Source: Anoplolepis gracilipes (Eukaryota > Arthropoda > Insecta > Hymenoptera > Formicidae). From it: a stretch of DNA of 64,000 bases. The stretch covers positions 3,489,501-3,553,500 of the forward strand of contig NC_132979.1 in the NCBI RefSeq assembly GCF_047496725.1, in the 5' to 3' direction. Below, in pieces: positions 12,061 through 22,344 of this stretch; the stretch's first letter is position 1; every line of letters begins with the position of its first letter. Both the position numbers and the translations under genes were made by a program. The notes below the pieces were generated by a model. The model saw nothing but the letters and a program-made list of their open reading frames with translations, made no database searches and was not told the origin of the DNA.

Positions 12061-13879
12061 AATAATAATGGCACTTTGTACAAATCAAAAGAGTTATAAG
12101 AACTTATATATCTCATTTTTTGTGCAAATGAGAATAAGTTTTGCGTATTACAATTATTTTCGTCATTGAAAATGTAATGAAATTATAAAACTAAACTATA
12201 TTATAAATAATTAAATAACTGCAAATTTGACACTAATTGAATTACTATTAAAAGTGACTTATTCCTTTTTAAGGCGAATTTTGACCACTTTTCCACAGGC
12301 TTAGACCAATAAACGAGTATTTTCGTATTTAGCAACCCAAAAACTATGAGAGAACTATAAGAAAATATATGTAACATACGTTACACTTTCTGGGCAAAAA
12401 TCAGTACATTTTACCCACCCTTCTTTACGTGTAATATGTTGTCGATTAATTGTAATTTATAAATTAAAATAAATCTTTTTTTATTTAACGTTATTTATTT
12501 CTTCGAATTATATTTTCGCAATTTGTGACAATTTCTAATATATTTTATGGAATAAGACATTTACAATATATAAATCAATAATTTTACGTGAAAAGGAAGA
12601 TATATTCAAATGCATATTTTAAAATAACAAAATTACTAACATGTACATATATTCACTGTAAATTATTGGAAACAATTCCTTATTTGATTTCATAGATGTG
12701 TGCTCATAATAAACAGTTTCAAAAATATAAAAAAAGACATTATAACATATCGAGAATTTTAACAAATATCAATCAATTTTTTACAAAATGAGATATTGAG
12801 GCACATGAAAGTTCTATATGCCTTGCATATTTTACAATAATTGTATACTAATTGATCTAATAATTATAAATGTAGAAATAAATACAAAAATATTTAGATG
12901 TATTATTATTGTATCAAATGCGAATTGTTTTTTTCTCATTCCTGTAAAGTTGCGATTCCAGGCTTACGCCACTATATTGTAAAACTTTCAGTATAAAAAA
13001 AATAAACCTTATTAAAATTTTTAGAACTGATATGAATTACTTACACTATACAATACATTAAAAATTGAATTTATTTATAGAAAGAGCATCTTTGATAACA
13101 TACAATTTTTATTTCATATTTACCTAATAAATGATTAACGAGTAAATGTATCAAGCAGTTGAAACAACTGAAATAAAATTTTAATATTAAATTTTAAATA
13201 TTATAATAATATTAAATACAATATGAATTTTTAATATTAACTCTACAGTAAAATATGTTTTTATGAAAGAAATTGAAGGACGATGGATAAAATAAGCCGA
13301 ATTTTGCGTAAGAAGTATAATGTATTACATAAGTCATATTATATGTTTTCTTATAGTTTTTGAACAAGTTGTATTTAAAATTAATGGTTTTATCTAAATT
13401 TATTTAGAAAAGAAAAATTGTCAAATTTTATCTTAAAGAAGTAAAAAATAATTATTTTGAATTATTAAGAATTTTACATTACATTTCTTAAAAAGAAATA
13501 GATGTTTAAAAAGTGTAAGTTTGCCTATCAAGTAAGGTATACTTTCTTACGTATGTTTTCTTACAACGTATTAATTTACAATCTATGGTTTATAATCTAC
13601 GGTTTCTGTTAATTTTAGAATTTGTTTTTATATACATACACGCGCGTATATATCTATTAAAACGTAAAGAGATAAAAAATAAAACATACGCTTGAAATTT
13701 CTAATGCGAAATAAACATGTTAAGATATTACTATAAATTGTGAGCAAGTTAAAAATTAAAGTTATTATTGTCATCATAAGTCGCAAAAATAAATTGTGTC
13801 TTTAAAAAACTTATTGCTAGATTATATTAATTTTACAGGTTAAAACTTCTCTTACAGGTTAATACTTCTCCTTTTTCAA

Positions 13880-14110
13880 TATTATTTATTTTAATTTTTT
13901 ATTCTTCCCATTTACATATAAGTAGAACATTTTGTCGAACAAAAAACATTCATGAAAAAAAATATAATAATACATTGAAGAAAATAATATATTGTCATTT
14001 TTTTAAGATTGCTGAGATTAAATTTTTAGTGTCATTATTAGAAGATTTTCGCCATTTAATAGTATATTCTTGTCAGGATTCCTTATGTTGTCATCATAGA
14101 TCTCGAAAAT
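13880..14110 (-). other. Gene C exon 2 (3' UTR)
   Basis: Duplicate of gene A exon 2, with the same acceptor (ends at 14111) and the same downstream AATAAA. Intron 14111-14372 is 262 nt; the few extra bases relative to gene A come from a poly-T expansion. Confidence 0.6.
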
Positions 14111-14421
14111 CTGTAAGAAAATACAATGAGAATAATATTGTCAAATTTGAAGTAAAACATAATATCCAGAATATTTCTATATACAAGATTTAATAGAAAT
14201 TTAAAGTATTCGTAATTTATAAGTGTCACAACTTATTGTATTTAATATTGAAATGAGCGTAAATTACGAATACTTTAAATTTATATATATATATATTTTT
14301 TTTTTTTTTTTCAATAAACCTTATTAGTTAAAAAACTTTATTATTAAAAAAATATTTAAAAAATTTACTTACGTTATAAAGCCATTCAGAACCATCATAG
14401 AACGCTGAGAGCTTTGATTTA

Positions 14422-14601
14422 TTACTCTTTTTTGTGTGTACATACTGTTTTACAGAAAATTCTATTAATTAGTTTTATAAATATTCTCAAGTCGTTTTGT
14501 GAATCATCAGCTGCTGTAGCATCTTCAGCAATGACTCCGGTAGAAATAGTAATTCCTATAATCAAGACAAGCACGAACACAAAAACTAAATTTGTCTTCA
14601 T
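14422..14601 (-). CDS. Gene C: short secreted peptide precursor, identical product to gene A
   Basis: 59 residues, the same in sequence as gene A: signal peptide to about residue 25, acidic stretch, then a cationic segment ending in a FCKTVC motif and a basic tail. Promoter, donor, intron and exon 2 are also duplicated. With CDS and control regions both intact, the pair would raise dosage of one peptide, or one copy may simply be too young to have changed. The start is set as for gene A, with TATA 77 bp upstream. Confidence 0.8.
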   Translation of the reverse strand: MKTNLVFVFVLVLIIGITISTGVIAEDATAADDSQNDLRIFIKLINRIFCKTVCTHKKE

Positions 14602-14677
14602 GGTTTATCTCTTCGAAATACTTAGTGAAGCAAGATTTAAGTTTTAGTGGAGATTGCATTCGACTGCACCTGTATGA

Positions 14678-14685
14678 CTTTATAA
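14678..14685 (-). promoter_or_regulatory. TATA box of gene C
   Basis: Minus-strand TTATAAAG; duplicate of the gene A promoter. Its GATA-type upstream block is at 14969-14990. Confidence 0.72.
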
Positions 14686-14989
14686 GAGAACTTGTGCGTA
14701 ATAAAATGTTTATCTAAGCAATGAACAAATTTTATTACAACTTTTTATATTGCTTTTTATATACTTTTGAAGTAAATATGATATTTAGATAATGAGTATT
14801 ATCGAGATATATAATAAAAAATGGTGTTTTAAGTCACGCTCCTCGTGATCCATGTGCACATTTCTTTGCAATATATGTAAGATAAGAATTAATAATAATT
14901 GTTATAAATACATATATTTTATAAATATTTATTATTTCAGAACTTATCACAAAATAGTCACGATTTTTCTTATCAAGAGAGACGTGTTT

Positions 14990-17900
14990 CGTATCAAGTC
15001 GCAAACAACGACATGTTTTTTGATGAGTGATGTTAATATTATTTTAATTTAAGATAATATTTTCAGCTGCAGCTTTATCGATAGTTAAAAACATGTATAT
15101 AATTTTATCTAAAATAGAGATAAGTTTAAATATTGTTCTTTAAATCATGTTCTTTTATTTTTTAATAACATTTTTAGAGAATATTACGTTTTTTCGTGCG
15201 TGATTATATTTAGACAGTGTAATAAAATTGTAATAAAATACTTATAGATATGAGATTAAATATTATAGGCACATATTAAGAAAACAACACGAAATGTTAT
15301 AGAATAATAAAACTAGAAAAATAAGCAATAAAAAGCCAACGCAGATATACAGCGTATGAAATAATAATTTCAAACATTAATTAAATAAAAATTTTATTCT
15401 ATATGTTTTAGACTCATTTCTTCTTTAGTAACTGTATAACAAAGAAAAAGAGATCAAACAAATAAAAAAAAGTAAGAATAAACGTAAATGTAATAGTGCA
15501 TATATATACTCTGTCAAAAATTTTGAGTATTAAATGTACATCTTAACCTCACAAACATCCGATTAAAAAAGTCTCTTCACTCTGCCATCGTAAGAGAAGA
15601 TGCATTACAAAAGAGCGCACACTATAGAAACAACAGAAAAACAATAATATTTAATAAACCACAGAACTCAAAAAAAAAGGGAAGCACATAAAACTAGCAG
15701 AAAAGGATAAATTCTTAATATGATGATGGAAACATTACGATTAATCAATATAAACATAAGATGACAAGAACACACTAGCGCGCTTATTTACGTATACTTA
15801 CAAAAAATATATAAGTACCAAGTGTAAACGAATACCATGAAGTCAAATTGATAAATTATCGACAATCGACAACAATTAAACACGCATTATTTAATTTATT
15901 CGCTCTGGAGGTTTAGGTCGTTTTTTTAGCTTTTTATATAAATTTTGATATAAATTGTCTCAGATATTAATCTCTTTCCCAAGAATGGCACCTCATCCAA
16001 AACTTCAATATTATCCCAATCAAACTCATGATTCAAAGGTCTATCTACGAAATGTTATTTTTTTCGTGATTTTGTCGGTTCTATTGTCATAAGAAAAAGT
16101 CTTTTGCCAAGTTCGACGATTATAATTTATGAAAAATAAGTAATGAGTAAATAATGAATTTTTTATTGTGATTTCCACTAATAGAGCTATTAAAGCATTA
16201 AAAGTGCGTAATAATACAGATACAATTGTATTTTTTATTTTATTCTATTTTTAACACAATAATTTCAACACATAATACTAAAATTTTAAATATTTTGTAA
16301 TTTTTATTTTTCTTTTCTAATTAAAAAAAATGTATTGCACATTAATTCATAGTTGATGAAAGATGATTTGTATTAGTAGAAATAATTGTTAAACTTATTT
16401 TACTAATACTGCGTCATATATCAATATAAATATAATATTATGCTATAAAAATTTTATACCATGCTTGGAGCTGCATGTAAATTACTGTTATAATACGTAT
16501 TACAATACTGTTACAATAAATTACTTAATATTTAGTAAACAAAGGAAATTTTATACATTAAAGCTGCAAAAATTTAACAAGATATAAGTATATTTATTAA
16601 GTTTTTATAACTCTTTCGATTTGTACATAGTGCGATTATTATTTTTAACATTAGAATTTTCGCCTACATACTTAAAATATTTAGTATACAATATTCATGT
16701 ATATTTACTTGAGAGTTGAATATTAAAAACTATCAATTATTTCCAGTTATTTATATAATATAATTATTGCTTTCTAATATATTCTAAAAACACTACTATA
16801 AAAATTATTTAACTATATATAACAACAAACATAAACTTTTTGCAATGTTGAATGTTTTGAAAAAATCTGTTCACTCCTAATGCATTATTAAAGTGTCATT
16901 TACAAATTTATCTCATCCCTTTTGTAAATGAGAGACAGTTTTGTATTGTAATTATTCTCGTCATTGCAAATGTAAAGTTTGCGTATAATATATTGTCAAT
17001 TTATTGTAATTTATAAATTAAAATAAATCTCCTCTTTATTTTTATATTTAACATTATTTATTTCTTCAAATTATATTTTTGCAATTTGCGACAATTTCCA
17101 ATGTATTTTATTGACAAGACATTTAAAATATAAAAAGATAATAATTTTATATAAAAGAGAGGATATATTCAAATGTACATTTTCTTAAAATTACATTAAT
17201 ATATATTATATTTATTGCAAAACATCGGGAAAAATTAATTCGCTTTCGTAACTGTGTCTTTCTTATATACATTTTAAAAGACTAAGAAAAGATAGTATAT
17301 ATAAGATATCGAATTTTATACATAGAAGTATATCTCCAATTTTTTACAAAATGAGATATTACGGCACGTGAAAGCTCTTGCATATCTTATAATAAAGCTG
17401 TATTCTAATTGACCTAATAATTATAAATACAAAATATATATAAATACAAAAATAAATACAGAAATATTTAAACGTATCTCTGGGTATTAAATACGTTAAA
17501 TATTAAATGTTAAATCGTTTTTTCTCATTCCTGTAAAGTTGCGATTTACATTTTAGTCCCTGTTGAATACTTTTTTGATATGTAAAGAAAATATAATTTA
17601 TTAATTTATTATTAGAAAATTTTTAGGTCTAATGTAAACAAAATCATATTACGTACAATCATAAAATACATAAATATTGGAATTATTTATAAAAAATAGC
17701 ATTTTTGATAACATATAATTTTTATTTCATATTTACTTAATAGGTGATTAACGGGTTTTATCAAGAAGTTGAAACAACTGGGCCTTAATAAAATTCAAGT
17801 ATTAAATATAAGATATTTTTTAAATATTATTTTTAATACAATAAAATATGCTTCTTATGAAAAAAATTAAAGAATGATGGATAAAATAAATTAAATTATC

Positions 17901-18600
17901 TCTGAGAAGTAACGTATTTAAGTTATACAAGGTTCCTTACAGCTGAACTGCTGAATATAATGATACTAGTTTAATTTATCTAACTCCATGTAAAAATGAT
18001 CAAAATTCGTCTTAAAAAAGTCGAAAATAATTATTTTGGATTATTAAAAATTTTACGTTACATTTCTTAGGTAGAAATTAGTCTATTTTACTTATTGTCT
18101 GTTCTATTTTAAATAAAATAAGCCAATTTTTGTTTAAATTGTGTAAGTATGTCTAACAACTAAATTATACATGTTTTTTACAACCTATTAATTTACAATA
18201 TACAGTTTACGGTCTATGGTTTCTGCTAATCTTAGAATTTACAATATTTTTATATACTCATGTACATACGCGAGCATATATATTCATTAAAACGTAAAGT
18301 GATAAAAAATAAAACATATTCTGTTTGAAATTTCGAATGCAGAAAAAAACATGTTATTAAGATATTATTATAAATTATGATCAACTTAAATATTACAATT
18401 TTTATTGTCATTACAAATAAATTGTTTCTGTAATATACTTATTGCTGAATTATTTTAATATGTTATAGGTTAAATAATATTTCTTTTTCTTTAATATTTA
18501 TTTCAATTTTTATTCTGTTTATTGACATATAGATAAGTAAAACATATTTTATCAACCACAAAAATATTAATAAAAAGAAATAACATTGAAAATATTGAAA
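14990..18600. other. Array spacer, no gene seen
   Basis: Unit spacer covering the end of the third unit and the start of the fourth. It matches 3850-5130 up to about 16262 and then 5140-6570 and 23000-24900 in divergent form. All frames are short. Confidence 0.7.
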
Positions 18601-18740
18601 ATATTTAATATTTTCAGTTTCTTAAAATTGTGTAGATTAATTTTTTAGTGCCATCATTAGAATATCTTCGCCATTTGATTGTACAAGATTCTTCACAGGA
18701 TCGTTATTTATGATGTTGTTATTATAGATCTATAAAGAAC
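18490..18740 (-). other. Gene D exon 2 (3' UTR)
   Basis: Minus-strand acceptor ATTCTTTCAG ends at 18741, followed by the shared exon 2 sequence. The intron runs 18741-19761 (1021 nt), much longer than its relatives because two MITEs lie in it. Confidence 0.55.
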
Positions 18741-18961
18741 CTGAAAGAATATGCAATGAAAATAATATCACATTTGAATTAAAATACAATTTATCCAGAA
18801 TATTTCTATATGCAAACGAAATTACAGGATTAATTGAAATTTAAAGGATACATAAATCATAATTTTGACAACTTATTGTATTTAATATCAGAATGCGCGC
18901 TATTGAGAGAAAAAAACATTTACTTATAATATATTATTTTTATTTTTTCAATTTATATTTA

Positions 18962-19539
18962 CAGAGTTTCCATAAAGTCTGTCTCCACCCCTATATTTCG
19001 GAAACGGTTCAAAATTTCGAAAAATTGCGAAACACGTATTTGATCATTTCGAGGGGCTATTCTTTTATGGAGGTTGATGATAAAATAATCGATTAGAAAA
19101 CATACATTCTGAAATGTTTTTCTGGATATGTCCCTACAAGTTGCCGTAATTCTCGCGTTAAGATCTTCGATACTATATTACGTTTACTAGCAGTTTTGTA
19201 TACTACTGACTTGAGACATACGCCGTTTGTGTACGCACATCCCAGCAGTGCTGTAACTTTCAATTCTCATTATTCAAAAAGTTTTTCATGCAAAAATATT
19301 TTATTATAATGTTTTGAAAAGCTCTCGAGATAAGCTATAAGAATATGTAATAAAAAATAAGGGGGTGCCATTATGTTCAAGGGAAGTCGTTCATTTTAAA
19401 CCTTCTTTGGAGGGAGGAACAACCTTCCTGACCGCTTTAAAGGAGTAGTTTCTCTGATCAAACACGTGTTTCGCGATTTTTCGAAATTTTAAATCGTTTC
19501 CGAAATATAAGGGACTTTATGGGCTTTGTGGAAATCCTG
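18962..19539. mobile_element. MITE with imperfect terminal inverted repeats of about 100 bp, TA target
   Basis: The left end CAGAGTTTCCATAAAG and the complement of the right end (CAGGATTTCCACAAAG) pair. The pairing continues for about 100 bp (shared CTATATTTCGGAAACG-like and AAATTTCGAAAAAT-like blocks). Both ends are flanked by TA, as in Tc1/mariner-type elements. The interior has no transposase ORF, so it is non-autonomous. It sits inside the gene D intron. Confidence 0.75.
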
Positions 19540-19580
19540 TATACACGTAATATATATATATGATATACATATATATTTAT

Positions 19581-19706
19581 ATATTGTTGCGTCCGTGACG
19601 TCTGTATCTTCCGTAACGAAAGAAGCATCGATTGACTCTCAGCTGCGTCGGAAAATCTATATATTGATTTTCAAGTAGAAGACAAACGTCACGGACGCAA
19701 CAATAT
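19581..19706. mobile_element. Short MITE with 24-bp terminal inverted repeats
   Basis: The left end ATATTGTTGCGTCCGTGACG is matched in inverse at the right end (CGTCACGGACGCAACAATAT). The 126-bp element has no coding capacity. It is CG-richer than its AT-rich surroundings and lies in the gene D intron, just downstream of the larger MITE. Confidence 0.8.
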
Positions 19707-19802
19707 ATATTATTTTTAACAAACTTTATTATAACAAAAGTTATTTAAAAAATTTACTTACATTGTAAAATCATTTTCACAGAGAACGCTGAGAGGTTCG
19801 TT

Positions 19803-19988
19803 TTACACTACCGTCGTTATGCGCTCCGATTCACATACTCTTGTACAGATAGATTTTTTTAATGATTTTACGAATATTTTTACTATCTCTTTTACTCGAT
19901 CAAAAGGATCTTCAGCAATGACTCCGCTAGGAATAGCAATTCCTAGAATCAAGACAAACACAAATACAAAAGCTAAACTTGTCTTCAT
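19803..19988 (-). CDS. Gene D: short secreted peptide precursor, CxxxC type
   Basis: 61 residues. The signal peptide (MKTSLAFVFVFVLILG) ends GVIA at about residue 25. EDPFD follows, and then a clean amphipathic cationic helix (VKEIVKIFVKSLKKS, about 32-46) runs into CTRVC (Cys 48 and 52) and a short polar tail. Among the CxxxC members this is the most typical of a membrane-active peptide: regular hydrophobic/basic alternation, net positive. The start agrees with the family alignment; TATA is 78 bp upstream and the GTAAGT donor 42 bp past the stop. Its intron holds two MITEs but the splice signals remain. Two GATA-type sites lie 265-290 bp above the TATA box. Membrane activity is inferred from composition only. 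Confidence 0.82.
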   Translation of the reverse strand: MKTSLAFVFVFVLILGIAIPSGVIAEDPFDRVKEIVKIFVKSLKKSICTRVCESERITTVV

Positions 19989-20065
19989 GGTTTATTTCTT
20001 CTTTATGGAAATATTTAACAAAGCAAAATTTAAGTTGTAGTAGAGATTATATTCGATCTGTTTGA

Positions 20066-20073
20066 CTTTATAA
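20066..20073 (-). promoter_or_regulatory. TATA box of gene D
   Basis: Minus-strand TTATAAAG in the shared context, followed by the shared start-site region. Confidence 0.72.
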
Positions 20074-20309
20074 AAGAACTTGTACGTAATAAAATTTTTA
20101 TCTAAGCAATAAACAAAATCTATTACGCTTTTTTATATTGCATTTTTCAAATAAATATGATATTTGTATAATAAATGTTATCGAGACATATAATAAACAA
20201 CGCTGTTTTAAGCTCCTCGTGATTTATCCAGACATTTACAATATATAGATAAATGATAAGAATTGATAATAATTATCATATATATATTTTATAATGTCGT
20301 TATTTTAGA

Positions 20310-20385
20310 ACTTATCAAAAAAATAGTCATGATTTTTCTTATCAAGGGAGACATGTTTCTTATCAAGCGAAACATGCGTCTCTTG
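20310..20385 (-). promoter_or_regulatory. Upstream block with repeated GATA-type sites, gene D
   Basis: Three minus-strand TGATAAG/TTGATAAG sites lie near 20311, 20338 and 20359; the last two are each joined to a CATGTCTC/CATGTTTC-like piece. This is the clearest example of the paired arrangement also seen at 26467-26510 and 43798-43835. Confidence 0.5.
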
Positions 20386-20825
20386 TCATAAACAGCGAAT
20401 ATTTTTTTCCAGTGTTATAAAAATATACAAATTATATTGTGAAAAATACTTCTGAAAGATAGAGACCTTTTATATTATATATGTACTTTTGAAATTATAT
20501 TAAATCTTGAGGACATATTTAACTTATATATATTACATAAATTATATATTATATAAGTATTAAATCTCAAAATATGTAAAAAAAAATATATATATATTTA
20601 TATTTATATACCTATATCTGTATATATACAATATTAAGAATGAGATATTAATAATATTTTGAAATATTTCTCAATAATATAATTGAGAGCCTTAAACGAT
20701 AAACAATAATAATTGAACAAAATTGGCATGTAGAGCATAAACAAGTAATGTTCTTAATAAGAATGGTAATGTATTTCAAAAAATTCGTTAATGATATATA
20801 TTATATAGTATATATTAAACTCAAG

Positions 20826-20862
20826 CAAACGTTTCGGTCGAATTTTTTCATCTTCAGCGCAA
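20826..20862 (-). ncRNA. Candidate hammerhead-ribozyme core in the Penelope-like element
   Basis: The minus strand reads CTGAAGA (20851-20857), a short potential hairpin, then GAAAC (20831-20835) and an AAACGTTT palindrome. These match the conserved CUGAWGA and GAAAC boxes of the minimal hammerheads described in Penelope-like elements. Stem pairing was judged by eye only and is weak, so activity is uncertain. Confidence 0.35.
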
Positions 20863-21336
20863 GAAATAACAAGAATAATAGAATAAAGTAAGGTTACAAC
20901 TCATCGGTCAGAGTATAAAAATAAAATTAATGAAAAAACAATTATCAAAAATCATAAATATCTTAAACAATTATCATAGCGGATGGAAAGCAATCGTATC
21001 GTATTAAAACCGGTGACGTGGTTATTTTATAAGATGCTGTTAGTACCATATAAAATGTCTGAGCTATAGAGATACTTCTGACGTGTAGATCTATGTTGAA
21101 AATGTGTGCTCTTCCCTGGTTCTTCCTCCCAGAGGAATGTCAACATGATCGATCATCTATAGATTGTGATTAAAAACAGAAAAAAAACTAAAATAGATGT
21201 ACATAAAACGCACAATTCTGTAATGTTGAAACAAGTACATATTTATAACTTACATTAGTAATTTATTCAATTGAAAGGCGATGTGATGAGAACGTACGGA
21301 AAAAGCGAGTGCTAGCGAAACTTTGTTTTAAGACCG

Positions 21337-21861
21337 TTAAAAATTAAATAAGCAAGAGAAAACATTCCCGTGCCGATACAAAGGTAACATATAACAAAAG
21401 GTGACACTCACAGTTTCAAAAATTTGTTTATAATATCGTTGTACAAGAGATAAAAAATTTGTATACGTTTGCATATTAAGACCGTTCTGCTGTCTGTTAA
21501 TAAATATAGTCCTTTTGTCCTTTAAATAAGGCTCATTATCTAGTATCTTCACCTCGCTCCATTTAAAATTATGGTTGTAGTTAACCCAATGGTCGGTTAT
21601 TACTGACTTGTTTATAGAATTTCTTTCCATATGGAGACGGTGTTTCGATATTCTAGTACTGAGTTTCCTGCCCGTCTGTCCATATGAGACATTGGAATCA
21701 TCGCAATTGTTTTTATAAACTATGTCAGTTTTACAGTATTTTGAAATAGGATCTTTATGGACTTTAATATATTTTTTAAGTTTATTTAGACTGTAATAGG
21801 CTACTTTAGTGTTTAGATCGCCCGTGATATTTTTAAAAGTGTGGACAAACAGGAAATGCAT
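21337..21861 (-). pseudogene. GIY-YIG endonuclease part of the Penelope-like element
   Basis: This is a 174-residue open frame, but only the 3' part of a larger polyprotein. It has KTDIVYKNNCD followed by NVSYGQTGRKLSTRISKHR, the GIY-YIG core with one residue missing from the usual Y-[IV]-G-Q-T. Later it has ITDHWVNYNHNFKW and a terminal element-type tail. The upstream RT portion continues in another frame (22082-22285), so the ORF is broken. The initiator Met at 21861 is probably an internal residue. Confidence 0.75.
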
Positions 21862-22344
21862 CGTAAAATAGGAGTCACGTTTTTCTAGTGGCGCAATGTT
21901 ATTTCGTATTGTTGTTAAATTTGTTGATTAAATATTTTATGCGATGATTTATAGTTTGGAAGATCATATGTAACGGGTAATTATTCTGCAGTAGAATATT
22001 TATTACCAATTTCAGATTGCCAGCATGAAAACACGGATGAGACAGCAGAAAAGCCCTATCTGCGAGACCGATGACGGTGCCTCATTTTTGGCAATATGGG
22101 TTTTGGGAAAAGAAGTTCAAATATCTATCTGAAAACGTCGGTTTATGATACCAGTTATATGTTATACTGTTGTTTAAAATCAAAATTGTATATCTAAAAA
22201 ATTTAATTTGCTTTATAATTATAATCTGTTTCCAATGTAAATTGTAATCTTTCATTAAAAGAATTGAACGTGCAAAGAGTGTCATTTATCGATTCTGAGG
22301 AAACAGCAATCAATATGTCATCAACATACCTAACGTATATGAAA

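Larger units (their letters stand above)
12360..16262 (+). repeat. Recent segmental duplication, copy 2
   Basis: Near-identical partner of 1250-5130. It carries gene C, its promoter and its exon 2. A longer poly-T run (around 14297) and a short duplicated segment near 13845 are among the few differences. Confidence 0.9.
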
